Origin: Veillonella agrestimuris
GTDB lineage: Bacteria > Bacillota > Negativicutes > Veillonellales > Veillonellaceae
DNA length: 64,000 bases
Direction: 5' to 3'
Assembly (NCBI RefSeq): GCF_943193065.1
Contig: NZ_CALPCS010000003.1
Location: 62,001 to 126,000 of the forward strand
Positions 35,424 through 44,776 of the stretch are shown piece by piece. A program made the position numbers and the translations under genes. The stretch's first letter is position 1, and each line of letters begins with the position of its first letter. The notes beneath the pieces are model-generated. The model was not told where the DNA came from, did no database searches, and saw only the letters and a program-made list of their open reading frames with translations.

Positions 35424-36218
35424 ATGAATCCTGTAGCGGATGAATTATTATATTACGAAGAAGTTGTGTTTCGGCGCGATGGCCGCGAAATTTTACAAAG
35501 TGTAAATTGGCAGGTAAAAGATGGCGAAAATTGGGCTCTCTTAGGGCTGAATGGGGCTGGAAAATCAACGTTACTCAGCATGATCCCAGCGTACCAAGTA
35601 CCTACAGCGGGGATTGTTCGCGTATTTGGCTATGAATTTGGTAAATATGTATGGGCTAATATCAAATCACGAGTAGGCTTTGTGAGCTCTTCATTAGGTC
35701 AATTTCAGTCGACATTGAATAAACAATTTGCAGAAGATGTAGTCATTTCTGGCGCTTTCAGTAGCATAGGTATTTATCAGGACGTATCTCGTGAACAACG
35801 AGAACGAGGCCATCAATTGATGGAGTCCTTTGGGATTTCTTATTTGGAAGGTCATCGCTATGCTACGTTGTCTGCTGGTGAACAGCGCCGCGTATTGCTG
35901 GCGAGAGCTCTCATGGGGAATCCAGATCTCCTCATCTTAGATGAACCTTGTTCGGGCCTCGACTTGCCGGCTCGCGAACAATTCTTGGGAACGGTAGAGC
36001 AAATGGCGAAACATGAGGGGACGCCTTACATTTATGTATCGCATCAAATTGATGAGATTATGCCTAGCATTACGCATGTGGCCATTTTAAAAGAAGGCCG
36101 CATAGCCTATGCGGGGAAAAAAGGAGACATATTGAGGGACTCTGTGTTGACCGATGTTTTTGGTATGGAGGTTTCCGTAATATGGGAACGAGAACGTCCT
36201 TGGGTTATTGTGAAATAA
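35424..36218 (+). CDS. ABC transporter ATP-binding protein (YlmA/ModF-like), alone
   Basis: 264 residues, one ATPase domain: Walker A GLNGAGKST (41-49), signature LSAGEQRR (about 148-155) and Walker B LLILDEP (about 169-175), with the switch His in YVSHQ. No permease or binding-protein gene is nearby. Such lone ATPases related to YlmA, ModF or PhrT-like proteins are found in many Firmicutes, and their partners are unknown. It lies between ilvN and ilvC, with a 73-bp gap before it and a probable promoter after it, so it may be co-transcribed with ilvN. The function is not assigned. Confidence 0.85.
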   Translation: MNPVADELLYYEEVVFRRDGREILQSVNWQVKDGENWALLGLNGAGKSTLLSMIPAYQVPTAGIVRVFGYEFGKYVWANIKSRVGFVSSSLGQFQSTLNKQFAEDVVISGAFSSIGIYQDVSREQRERGHQLMESFGISYLEGHRYATLSAGEQRRVLLARALMGNPDLLILDEPCSGLDLPAREQFLGTVEQMAKHEGTPYIYVSHQIDEIMPSITHVAILKEGRIAYAGKKGDILRDSVLTDVFGMEVSVIWERERPWVIVK

Positions 36219-36256
36219 AATATATCCATTCACAGCATACAGATGTACATCACAAC

Positions 36257-36285
36257 TTGCAATTATACGCAAATTTGTGTAGTAT
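36257..36285 (+). promoter_or_regulatory. Possible promoter of ilvC
   Basis: TTGCAA (36257-36262), 17-bp spacer, TAGTAT (36280-36285). The -10 is only four of six, but the spacing is ideal, and a 113-bp gap precedes ilvC. Confidence 0.45.
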
Positions 36286-36313
36286 ATATTATTGAAGATT
36301 CTATTGAATATAG

Positions 36314-37339
<1,026 letters not shown>

Positions 37340-37351
37340 TATAACTGTCTT

Positions 37352-37382
37352 AAAAAGGCGACCCAGGAGGGTCGCCTTTTTG
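37352..37382 (+). terminator. Intrinsic terminator after ilvC
   Basis: AAAAAGGCGACCC and GGGTCGCCTTTTT form a 13-bp perfect stem around AGGA, running into T. Confidence 0.95.
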
Positions 37383-37411
37383 TTGTATATCGAAAAAAAC
37401 TGCTGTGCATA

Positions 37412-37420
37412 TGATATAAT
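37412..37420 (+). promoter_or_regulatory. Extended -10 promoter of the DUF3290-DUF421 operon
   Basis: TGA then TATAAT, 30 bp before the ATG. No clear -35. Confidence 0.5.
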
Positions 37421-37449
37421 ATAGAAAATACTATTAAAGGGAGTACTGT

Positions 37450-37905
37450 ATGGACTTTTATACTACTGCATATGTAGAGAGCCAAGTGTCGAATCAAGAG
37501 ACGTGGCTGTTTATATTGTTATCCGTCGTATTAGTATCTTTGTTGATCATCGGGATACTGACATTGCGCAATGGCTTTACGAGCCGTTATCGAGATTTGA
37601 CGGTCATCTTGTCGCTCATTGTGGCTTTTTTCTTAGGTTTTGAATATTTAGAATATAGCCGGATTCAAAATTATTTGGAAGATTCCTCTAGGATGTTGAC
37701 GTTTTTGAAATCTTTCAGCCAGAATCAGAATGTGCCATTAGAACAATTGCAGGTTAATTCTTTAAAAATACGAGATGATATGATCTTAAAAGTAGGAAAT
37801 ACTTATTATGCGATTGATTTTAATCCAGAGTTTACATCCTATACATTGAAACGGGTATATACGATTAGCAATGTAAACCGCATTATTGATACAGAGAAAG
37901 AATAG
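37450..37905 (+). CDS. DUF3290 family membrane protein
   Basis: 151 residues with two N-terminal membrane helices (about 18-38 and 49-66) and a soluble C-terminal domain (about 75-150) containing QVNSLKIRDDMILKVGNTYYAIDF. This arrangement matches the DUF3290 family, whose members usually lie directly next to a DUF421 gene. It does here, after 8 bp. The function is unknown; a complex of the two proteins at the membrane is likely. AAAGGGAG precedes the ATG. Confidence 0.75.
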   Translation: MDFYTTAYVESQVSNQETWLFILLSVVLVSLLIIGILTLRNGFTSRYRDLTVILSLIVAFFLGFEYLEYSRIQNYLEDSSRMLTFLKSFSQNQNVPLEQLQVNSLKIRDDMILKVGNTYYAIDFNPEFTSYTLKRVYTISNVNRIIDTEKE

Positions 37906-37913
37906 GAATATTT

Positions 37914-38570
37914 ATGTCGGGAGCATTAATGGCGTATGGTATGGTCTTTGCAAAGCTAGCCATAGGCTTGTTAGCAATTATTTTGCAAATCAATTTAATG
38001 GGAAAAGGTAATTTAGCGCCTACTTCTGCATTAGATCAATTACAGAACTATGTACTAGGCGGTATTATAGGGGCTATTATTTACAATGATGCCATTGGTA
38101 TTTTGCAATTTATGTTAGTCCTTATTTTATGGACTATTCTTGTGATGACCTTAAAATTTTTAAAAGGAAACATTCGCTTTTTCAAAACAATTTTAGATGG
38201 ACACCCTGTTATCGTTATAGAAAAAGGACAGATTTTCACAGAAGAATGTATGCGTTACGGTATTCAGGCGGCAGAATTAAAATTGCGAGCTGCTGGTGTC
38301 CAATACGTAAAGGATGTAAAACGAGCTGTACTCGAACAAAATGGGCAACTTAATGTTGTACAGTTTGGAGAAGATAATATACGCCTTGATTTAATTAATG
38401 ATGGACAAATCAATACATTAGTGCTCGATTTAATTGATAAAGATGACCTATGGTTGCGTTCGGAAATCGAGAAACAAGGCTATACAGTGAATGAAATATA
38501 TATTGCCGAATATATTAATGGGCAAGTTGTGATTTATCCATATGAGAAAAAGAGGAAGGGACGTCGTTGA
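37914..38570 (+). CDS. DUF421 (YetF-like) membrane protein
   Basis: 218 residues. Three hydrophobic segments cover about 8-27, 45-62 and 64-85, followed by a soluble domain (about 95-218) with LDGHPVIVIEKGQI and ENIRLDLINDGQ. The DUF421/YetF family includes proteins made during sporulation in Bacillus, such as YetF and YrbG; function in non-spore-formers is unknown. It partners with the DUF3290 gene upstream. Its TGA overlaps the TTG of the radical SAM gene (TTGA), suggesting translational coupling. Confidence 0.8.
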   Translation: MSGALMAYGMVFAKLAIGLLAIILQINLMGKGNLAPTSALDQLQNYVLGGIIGAIIYNDAIGILQFMLVLILWTILVMTLKFLKGNIRFFKTILDGHPVIVIEKGQIFTEECMRYGIQAAELKLRAAGVQYVKDVKRAVLEQNGQLNVVQFGEDNIRLDLINDGQINTLVLDLIDKDDLWLRSEIEKQGYTVNEIYIAEYINGQVVIYPYEKKRKGRR

Positions 38571-40291
38571 ATCGGAAAGACTTAATTGATCGGTTACAAG
38601 AATTATATTATAACGAAGATAGTCGCGTGACTATTAACCCTCATAGTAGCCAACGGGTAGCGATGGTTTATCCTAATACATACTTTGTAGGGATGAGTAA
38701 TTTAGGACTTCATATTATTTATGAAGAAATCAATTTGCGCCCTGATAGCGTTTGTGAACGTATCTTTTTGCCAGAGAAAAAAGAATTAGATGCCTATGAT
38801 AAAACGAAAATGCCCCTCATGAGTGTGGAAACACAGCGTCCTATGCATCAATTTGATGTAGTTGCTTTTGATGTAACCTTTGAAATGGATTATTTCAATA
38901 TTCCATTGATGCTCCGTCATGGTCGAGTGCCTGTTATGAGTGCGGATCGCACTGAGTTTGACCCTATTGTTATCGCTGGAGGACCTTGTACGACCTTTAA
39001 TCCTGAACCTTTTGCGGACTTCATAGATGCTTGTGTTATTGGCGAAGGGGAAGGCCTTGTGACGCGCCTGTTAGATCGTATTCGGGAGGGGCGTAACAAT
39101 GGTGAAAGTCGTGCTGATATCATTGCTTCCTTAGCTTCCATTGAGGGCATTTATGTACCAACTTTATATACACCAATATATGAAGACAATCGATTTATAG
39201 GTTATACATTGGCAGAGAAGGCGCCAAAAACGATTAAGCGCCATTTTGAGCCTCTCACCAGTGGCGGAGAAACTGTGATTGCTACGGACTTTACTGAGTT
39301 TGGTGCGATGTATATTATTGAAGTTGCTCGTGGATGTGGCCGCCACTGCCGATTCTGTATGGCCGGTTATTGCTTTCGGGTTCCTCGGGTACGCCCTTTA
39401 GAGGTACTCAAGGAAGGTGTGGATCGAGCCCATGCATTAGGCAAAAAAGTAGGCCTTATGGGGGCGGCTATTTCTGATTACCCAGAAGTGGATGAATTAG
39501 TGACCTATATTCGGTCGAAAGAGATGCGTTACTCTTGTGCTTCGTTGCGTGCTGACTCGTTGACGCAAGCTGTCGTTGATGGCTTGGCTGACAGTGGGCA
39601 GAAGACGATTACCATTGCCCCAGAAACAGGGAGCGAACGATTGCGGAGAGTTATTAATAAAGGTATTAGTGAAGACAATTTGCGTACTGCCGCTCAGTTA
39701 TCTGCTAAATCAGGTATTCAGCATATGCGACTTTATATTATGGTTGGACTGCCTACTGAAACAGATGAAGATATTGATGCCATTATTGGATTAGCAGAGC
39801 GTACGCAGGCGCATATGGCGGAAGTAGGGTGCAATGGACGATTGACACTGAGTATTAATCCCTTCATACCAAAGCCGTTTACGCCATTTCAGTGGGCCCC
39901 TATGGACAATCAGAAAACGGTAGAGAGGAAATTGCAATACATTAAGAAATCGTTGCAAAAGAATCGCCGCATAGAAGTGCTCATTGAATCACCTAAAGAA
40001 GCGTATATTCAAGGCGTATTGGCTCGCGGCGATCGAAGATTGAGTAGGGTTATTGCTGCTTGTGCCATGGATAAAGGGAGTAAGTCTTTCAAACCTGAAA
40101 TGAAAGCGGCTGGTCTCGATATGGATGATTTCAACTATCGAGAGCGACAATTTGATGAATACTTGCCGTGGAGCCATCTCGACATGGGGATGAAGGAAGG
40201 CTATTTAGAACTAGAGTGGCAACGTGCTCTCGATGAAGCCTATACGCCACCTTGTATGGAGGGATGTAAGCGATGTGGGGTGTGTCAATGA
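38567..40291 (+). CDS. B12-binding-like radical SAM protein (TIGR03960-type)
   Basis: 574 residues from TTG 38567, preceded by GAGGAAGGG and overlapping the DUF421 stop by 4 bp. The N-terminal domain (about 20-220) resembles a cobalamin-binding Rossmann fold, GVCVIGEGE-like, with GGPCTTFNPEP. The radical SAM core follows, with the Fe-S cluster motif CGRHCRFC (about 256-263) and AGYCFRVPRVRPLE. The C-terminus has CMEGCKRCGVCQ, which may hold an extra cluster. The family has no proven reaction. In many Firmicutes it neighbours a DUF2344 gene and RNase G, and neither is present here. Confidence 0.85.
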   Translation: MNRKDLIDRLQELYYNEDSRVTINPHSSQRVAMVYPNTYFVGMSNLGLHIIYEEINLRPDSVCERIFLPEKKELDAYDKTKMPLMSVETQRPMHQFDVVAFDVTFEMDYFNIPLMLRHGRVPVMSADRTEFDPIVIAGGPCTTFNPEPFADFIDACVIGEGEGLVTRLLDRIREGRNNGESRADIIASLASIEGIYVPTLYTPIYEDNRFIGYTLAEKAPKTIKRHFEPLTSGGETVIATDFTEFGAMYIIEVARGCGRHCRFCMAGYCFRVPRVRPLEVLKEGVDRAHALGKKVGLMGAAISDYPEVDELVTYIRSKEMRYSCASLRADSLTQAVVDGLADSGQKTITIAPETGSERLRRVINKGISEDNLRTAAQLSAKSGIQHMRLYIMVGLPTETDEDIDAIIGLAERTQAHMAEVGCNGRLTLSINPFIPKPFTPFQWAPMDNQKTVERKLQYIKKSLQKNRRIEVLIESPKEAYIQGVLARGDRRLSRVIAACAMDKGSKSFKPEMKAAGLDMDDFNYRERQFDEYLPWSHLDMGMKEGYLELEWQRALDEAYTPPCMEGCKRCGVCQ

Positions 40292-41148
40292 GTAAACATA
40301 TAGTCAATGTTAATCACAAAGGTTCGACGTGGTCTTACGAAGCGCCTGATTGGTGTAGTAAATGGCCTCTTATCTTGGGTGATACCTATCGTCATGGTGG
40401 AATCTCGAAGGATCCTTTCAGTTCCCTTAATTTAGCCTTTCACGTAGGAGACAAAGTAGATGATGTCATAGTCAATAGAGCTATGATTGCGGATTATTTA
40501 GGTGTTGCATCGAATCGAATTACCTGCGCTAATCAAGTTCATGGATTGCGCGCCATGCGCATTACGGAAGAATTGATTGGCTCTGGTGCTTATGGGGAAG
40601 ACACAGCTATTCATGATTGCGATGCCATTTACACAAATCTTGTAGATGTACCACTATTCCTCTTTACGGCGGATTGTGTGGGGGTAGCTATTTACGATCC
40701 TGTTCATCATGCCTTGGCAGTCGTACATGCTGGGTGGAAGGGAACTGTCGGTCACTTACCAGTTCTTACTATAGAAGGAATGGCGCGTGACTTTGGTACG
40801 GACTTTAAAGATTGTTATGTGTACTTAGGGCCTAGTATTGGACCGGGCTCTTTTGAAGTAAATGAAGAATTAGCGGATACTTTCAAAAGGGAATGGAAGA
40901 CCGTCACAAATCGTACCGATGGTGAGTTAGTTCAATATATACAAAGAGACGGAGCTACTCAGAAAACGCCACATATTAATTTGTGGGCGTTTATAGAAGC
41001 GGATCTTTTGCAACGTGGGGTTCTGAAGGACCGCATTTGCATCGGTGGTACTGATAGTATGACGAGTGAAGACTGTTTTTCCTATCGTCGCGAATCGGGA
41101 ACAACGGGGCGCATGGCATTGTTTGGGATGCTTAAATCTCTGAAATGA
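40288..41148 (+). CDS. pgeF: Peptidoglycan editing factor PgeF / purine nucleoside phosphorylase, YfiH family
   Basis: 286 residues from ATG 40288 (ATGA overlap with the previous stop, GGGG 7 bp upstream). An ATG at 40273 behind GGAGG is an equally possible start, adding five residues. Family motifs are SLNLAFHVGD, ITCANQVHG, FTADCVGVAI and VVHAGWKGT, with the His and Cys residues that bind zinc or copper. The family was once called multicopper oxidase, and later work supports purine nucleoside cleavage and cell-wall editing. The neighbourhood with yggS and sepF is common in Firmicutes. Confidence 0.9.
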   Translation: MSKHIVNVNHKGSTWSYEAPDWCSKWPLILGDTYRHGGISKDPFSSLNLAFHVGDKVDDVIVNRAMIADYLGVASNRITCANQVHGLRAMRITEELIGSGAYGEDTAIHDCDAIYTNLVDVPLFLFTADCVGVAIYDPVHHALAVVHAGWKGTVGHLPVLTIEGMARDFGTDFKDCYVYLGPSIGPGSFEVNEELADTFKREWKTVTNRTDGELVQYIQRDGATQKTPHINLWAFIEADLLQRGVLKDRICIGGTDSMTSEDCFSYRRESGTTGRMALFGMLKSLK

Positions 41149-41224
41149 TATACATTCTAAGCTAAATATTATATAATAAATGAGTCTATAAATATATTCT
41201 GTGTAATATAAATGGGAGGTACTT

Positions 41225-41911
41225 ATGATTGAGGAATCCCTACATGCTATCCAACAACGCATGGCTGATGCTATGGCGAGTGTGGGTCGCGTAGATACAG
41301 CGTTATTAGTGGCGGTAACGAAAAATCACCCTGTTGCGACTGTAGAAGAAATAGCTCGTCTTGGATGTACTCATGTAGGTGAAAATCGCGTACAAGAGGC
41401 AAAGGAAAAACAAGCTTTATACAAGGGGCCTGACTTGGTGTGGCATTTAATAGGCCATTTACAAGTTAATAAAGTGCGTCAAGCAGTGCCTATGTTTGAT
41501 CTTATTCATTCTGTGGATAGTATTAAATTGCTTGATGAAATTGAAAAAGTGGCAACGAAGCACGATAAAGTACAAGACGTACTATTGCAAGTCAATATAG
41601 CGCGAGAAGCGAGTAAGTCTGGTATGTCCGTAGAGGAATTTCCTCATATCCGGGAATACGCTAAGACACTACCTCATGTGAGGATTCGGGGATTAATGTG
41701 TATGGCGCCATTCTTTGATGACCCAGAAGAGGCACGGCCTATTTTCCGGGTTGCAAAGGCTTTATTTGAAGATATGAAGTCCTATTTCCCTGATGGTGAA
41801 ATCGAGTATTTATCAATGGGCATGACTCATGACTTTGAAGTGGCCTTGCAAGAAGGGGCAAACATCGTTCGCATAGGTACGGCTATCTTTGGCGAACGTG
41901 TATATACATAA
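41225..41911 (+). CDS. yggS: PLP homeostasis protein YggS/PROSC
   Basis: 228 residues, TIM-barrel fold like alanine racemase N-domain. The PLP Lys is in AVTKN (Lys33), with HVGENRVQEA, WHLIGHLQVNK, and LSMGMTHDF near the end for the phosphate. The usual LSMGMS is LSMGMT here, a minor change. The protein binds pyridoxal phosphate and keeps its level balanced. The GGGAGGTACTT site precedes the ATG. sepF follows 35 bp later. Confidence 0.93.
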   Translation: MIEESLHAIQQRMADAMASVGRVDTALLVAVTKNHPVATVEEIARLGCTHVGENRVQEAKEKQALYKGPDLVWHLIGHLQVNKVRQAVPMFDLIHSVDSIKLLDEIEKVATKHDKVQDVLLQVNIAREASKSGMSVEEFPHIREYAKTLPHVRIRGLMCMAPFFDDPEEARPIFRVAKALFEDMKSYFPDGEIEYLSMGMTHDFEVALQEGANIVRIGTAIFGERVYT

Positions 41912-41946
41912 TATATTGAGTACATAAAGTAAGAGGAGGAACGATT

Positions 41947-42435
41947 ATGGCTTTAGGAGATGGCTGGAAAAAAATTAAAAATTATGTAGGATTCAATAAC
42001 GATGACCGTTATGATGAATATGATGACGAATATGAATACGAAGATGACTATGATGATGCAGATGAAACACATACTGCGCAACAAACACCATCTGAATATC
42101 AACCTCGTAAAGTAGTAGGAGGCACTTCTGCCATGACACAAAGACCAACATCCATGAAAGTAGTTGTAATTGAACCAAAAGTATTCGAAGATTCTGAAAG
42201 CATTACTCATCAATTACGCGACATGCGTCCTGTATTGATTAATTTTGAGAATACTGACCCTCATGAAGCAGCTCGTATCGTTGACTTCGTATCTGGTGCA
42301 ACATTTGCATTAGATGGGAAACTTGAAAAGGTAGGCAAAGACATTTTCATGTGCGTACCTGTGAACGTTTCCATTGATTATAATAGTGAATCTGAAAGTG
42401 GAACAGAAGCGCAAGAATTTGCTTGGCAAAAATAA
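41947..42435 (+). CDS. sepF: Cell division protein SepF
   Basis: 162 residues. An N-terminal amphipathic helix (GWKKIKNYVGF) for membrane binding is followed by a strongly acidic Asp/Glu/Tyr stretch (about 18-40), then the SepF core from about 75 (KVVVIEPKVFEDSESI, PVLINFENTDPHEAARIVDFVSGATFALDG). SepF anchors FtsZ to the membrane and shapes the Z-ring. The acidic linker is longer than in B. subtilis. A GAGGAGGAACGATT site precedes the ATG. Confidence 0.93.
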   Translation: MALGDGWKKIKNYVGFNNDDRYDEYDDEYEYEDDYDDADETHTAQQTPSEYQPRKVVGGTSAMTQRPTSMKVVVIEPKVFEDSESITHQLRDMRPVLINFENTDPHEAARIVDFVSGATFALDGKLEKVGKDIFMCVPVNVSIDYNSESESGTEAQEFAWQK

Positions 42436-42463
42436 TAAGTCCATTAGGGGCTGAGGTGATACT

Positions 42464-43252
42464 ATGTTAGGGAAAACACTTGTTATCGGTGTAGGCTCGA
42501 TGGGCAGTGCATTGCTAAAAGGGGCTTTAGACAAGGGCATATTGAACGCTAATCATACGTCTGTGTTAGTGCGGCGATCAGAACAATTAGAATCGCTTAG
42601 AGCTGAACTAGGTGTTATTGGCTTTATCAAAATGCCTCCATTAGAAGACTTTCAAACCATTATTTTAGCAGTGAAGCCTCAAGTATTACCTACTGTATTG
42701 TCTCAAATGGATTCTCTTAGAGAAGGGACTACTGTTATTTCTGTGGCTGCAGGCGTTACGTTAAGTACTTTACAACGGGCCTTACCAAAGGCTACTATCT
42801 ATCGAGCTATGCCGAATACGCCCGCATCTATTGGATGTGGTATGACCGCATTGGCCACAGATGTCGCAGATGATACTTCTGCAGTAGAAGCTTTATTTGC
42901 AGCGGTTGGAGAAGTAGTGGTCGTTAGTGAAGCTGATTTAGACCGCTTAGGAGCCCTCTCTGGGACTGGACCAGGTTACATGTTTGTCATTTTAGATGCC
43001 TTAGCAGATGCTGGTGTGCGCATTGGTTTACCGCGAGTTTTAGCGATTAAGGCAGCTGCACAAGCTATGTATGGGGCTGGCAAAATGGCTCTATCTAGTG
43101 GTGAACATCCAGCGGTGTTACGAGATCAAGTAACAAGCCCTGGTGGCACTACGATTGCTGGTATTGGGGCCATGGAAAAAGGCGGATTGCGTAGCGCTTT
43201 GCAAGATGGGGTGTTAGCATCCTACGAACGTTCCAATGAATTGGGGAAATAA
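42464..43252 (+). CDS. proC: Pyrroline-5-carboxylate reductase
   Basis: 262 residues. It reduces P5C to proline with NAD(P)H. It shows the Rossmann motif GVGSMGSALL (about 8-17), LAVKPQ, the RAMPNTPA loop, LSGTGPGYMF and the C-terminal QVTSPGGTTIAG signature. The last base of its stop is shared with the ylmH ATG (TAATG). In many Firmicutes proC lies in the sepF-ylmG-ylmH area; here it takes the place of ylmG. Confidence 0.95.
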   Translation: MLGKTLVIGVGSMGSALLKGALDKGILNANHTSVLVRRSEQLESLRAELGVIGFIKMPPLEDFQTIILAVKPQVLPTVLSQMDSLREGTTVISVAAGVTLSTLQRALPKATIYRAMPNTPASIGCGMTALATDVADDTSAVEALFAAVGEVVVVSEADLDRLGALSGTGPGYMFVILDALADAGVRIGLPRVLAIKAAAQAMYGAGKMALSSGEHPAVLRDQVTSPGGTTIAGIGAMEKGGLRSALQDGVLASYERSNELGK

Positions 43253-44037
43253 TGGCTGATACAAGTAAATTAATTCGATATTTTGAAGCTAGTGGCAACG
43301 GCGAAGAAGCTCGTCGTATGTTAGATTTGGCTGAACAAGTAGTAAAAGGGAAACCCTTTCGGGTAACCGATTTTACAAGTCCTGCCGGGCTTGTCATTGC
43401 CGATGCAATAAAGGCGGCCTATCCAGAACTACAAGTAAAAACCTATGGTGGTTACGAAGGGGCCGAACGCATTCGCATTGCCTTTGTAGATAATCATTTT
43501 CAAGGCACTGTCGATATGGGGATTACAGCCCTTAAAGTATCTTGGGATCCGCGATTTAGACTCTTAACTCATCGCGATGTACTAGGATCTCTATTAGGGC
43601 TAGGCATGGAGCGTACTAAATTTGGCGATATTATTATGGTTCAAGGGGACGCTCAAGTATTAGTTGATAATACTATTGCCGATTTTATTGTCCAAAACTT
43701 TACAAAAATCGCGATGGTTACTGTTTCGGCAGAGATCATTTCGCTAGATGATATTGCACCGAAAGAAGAAAAAATTAAAGAAGTACGTACTACTGTCGCA
43801 TCTTTGCGATTAGATGCAGTAGCTAGCTCTGGGTTTAGCGTGTCTCGAACAAAGTTGGTGAGCGCTATTAACGCTGGGTTATTGCAAGTGAATTGGCAAC
43901 CTGCGAAAGGACCATCTCAAGAAGTAAAAGAAGGAGATGTGATTTCTATGCGCGGTCGCGGCCGAATGAAAGTAGAAGCCATAACAGGCACATCGAGAAA
44001 GGGACGCATTGGCGTGTACTTGAAACGATTTATGTAA
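43252..44037 (+). CDS. ylmH: YlmH-like S4-domain RNA-binding protein
   Basis: 261 residues. The N-terminal domain contains SPAGL and GGYEGAERIRIAF, typical of YlmH, and the C-terminal S4 domain begins near 190 (LRLDAVASSGFSVSRTKLVSAINAGLLQVNWQ). S4 domains bind structured RNA, and YlmH of Bacillus associates with ribosomes or stalled 50S-peptidyl-tRNA complexes. It shares one base with proC and is followed by a terminator, so it is last in yggS-sepF-proC-ylmH. Confidence 0.9.
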   Translation: MADTSKLIRYFEASGNGEEARRMLDLAEQVVKGKPFRVTDFTSPAGLVIADAIKAAYPELQVKTYGGYEGAERIRIAFVDNHFQGTVDMGITALKVSWDPRFRLLTHRDVLGSLLGLGMERTKFGDIIMVQGDAQVLVDNTIADFIVQNFTKIAMVTVSAEIISLDDIAPKEEKIKEVRTTVASLRLDAVASSGFSVSRTKLVSAINAGLLQVNWQPAKGPSQEVKEGDVISMRGRGRMKVEAITGTSRKGRIGVYLKRFM

Positions 44038-44045
44038 GAAAATTG

Positions 44046-44080
44046 AAAATCGGCTTGGCCTGTCAAGCCGATTTTTTTAT
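44046..44080 (+). terminator. Intrinsic terminator after ylmH
   Basis: AAAATCGGCTTG and CAAGCCGATTTT form a 12-bp perfect stem with a 6-nt loop, followed by T. Confidence 0.95.
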
Positions 44081-44097
44081 ATATTCTCTAGATTGAT

Positions 44098-44106
44098 TGG
44101 TATACT
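44098..44106 (+). promoter_or_regulatory. Extended -10 promoter of the hem operon
   Basis: TGG then TATACT, with no evident -35, 26 bp before the first gene of the tetrapyrrole cluster. Confidence 0.5.
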
Positions 44107-44131
44107 AGAAATTATAGATTGAGGTATTTCT

Positions 44132-44776
44132 ATGCTATCTATTACATTACAATTACGGCAAGATGATACCATCCTTTTTATTGGTGGCGGTGACGTAACG
44201 GAACGAAGAATATCCTTAGTGATGAATGAGGCTCGTTGTGTTGTTATTAGCCCTACTGTAACAGAGACTATTCGTAAGTGGGCTGTAGAAGGATTGATTC
44301 TTTGGCATGAGACACCATTTACTGATACATATATAGAGTTATTAAAAGCGAGTAAACTTCTTTTTATTAGCACCAACAATAGAGAATTGAATGATAAACT
44401 TGAATCCCTCGCTAAGGATTATAAGGTGTGGATGAATCGCAGCGATAAACCAGAAGCTTGTGATTTTACAATCCCCGCTACCTTAGAAGTTGGTGATTTG
44501 CAGATTGCTATTGGCGCTAATAATGGAGGTCCACGCATTAATCGTCTCGTTCGGCAAGATATGACAAACCGTTATAGTGAGTTGAAAATTGCTATACCGA
44601 GACTTAAAATAATAAGGGAAGAGGTCAAATCGATTCTTCCCAGTGTAGCGGAGCGTCAACAATTTTGGCGCACCCATTTAGATGAAACTGCGTTTCAGGC
44701 TATTTTAGACGGAAATTGGCCTTATATAGAGGAGAAACTACACTATGCAATTAGTGGTATTAGGTCTAAATCATAG
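44132..44776 (+). CDS. Precorrin-2 dehydrogenase / sirohydrochlorin ferrochelatase-like protein
   Basis: 214 residues. The N-terminal NAD-binding segment ILFIGGGDVTERRISLV (about 14-30) corresponds to GGGxVAxRK of the CysG N-terminal (Met8-type) family, and FTIPATLEVGDLQIAIGANNGGPRINRLVRQDM matches its second domain (FxxPA...I.ISTxGxSP..AR..R), though with Asn-Asn-Gly-Gly in place of Ser-Thr-x-Gly. It would oxidise precorrin-2 to sirohydrochlorin and may insert Fe or Co. The diverged motif makes chelatase activity uncertain. It overlaps hemA by 32 bp, the tight coupling seen in Clostridia. Binding site GAGGTATTTCT. Confidence 0.82.
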   Translation: MLSITLQLRQDDTILFIGGGDVTERRISLVMNEARCVVISPTVTETIRKWAVEGLILWHETPFTDTYIELLKASKLLFISTNNRELNDKLESLAKDYKVWMNRSDKPEACDFTIPATLEVGDLQIAIGANNGGPRINRLVRQDMTNRYSELKIAIPRLKIIREEVKSILPSVAERQQFWRTHLDETAFQAILDGNWPYIEEKLHYAISGIRSKS

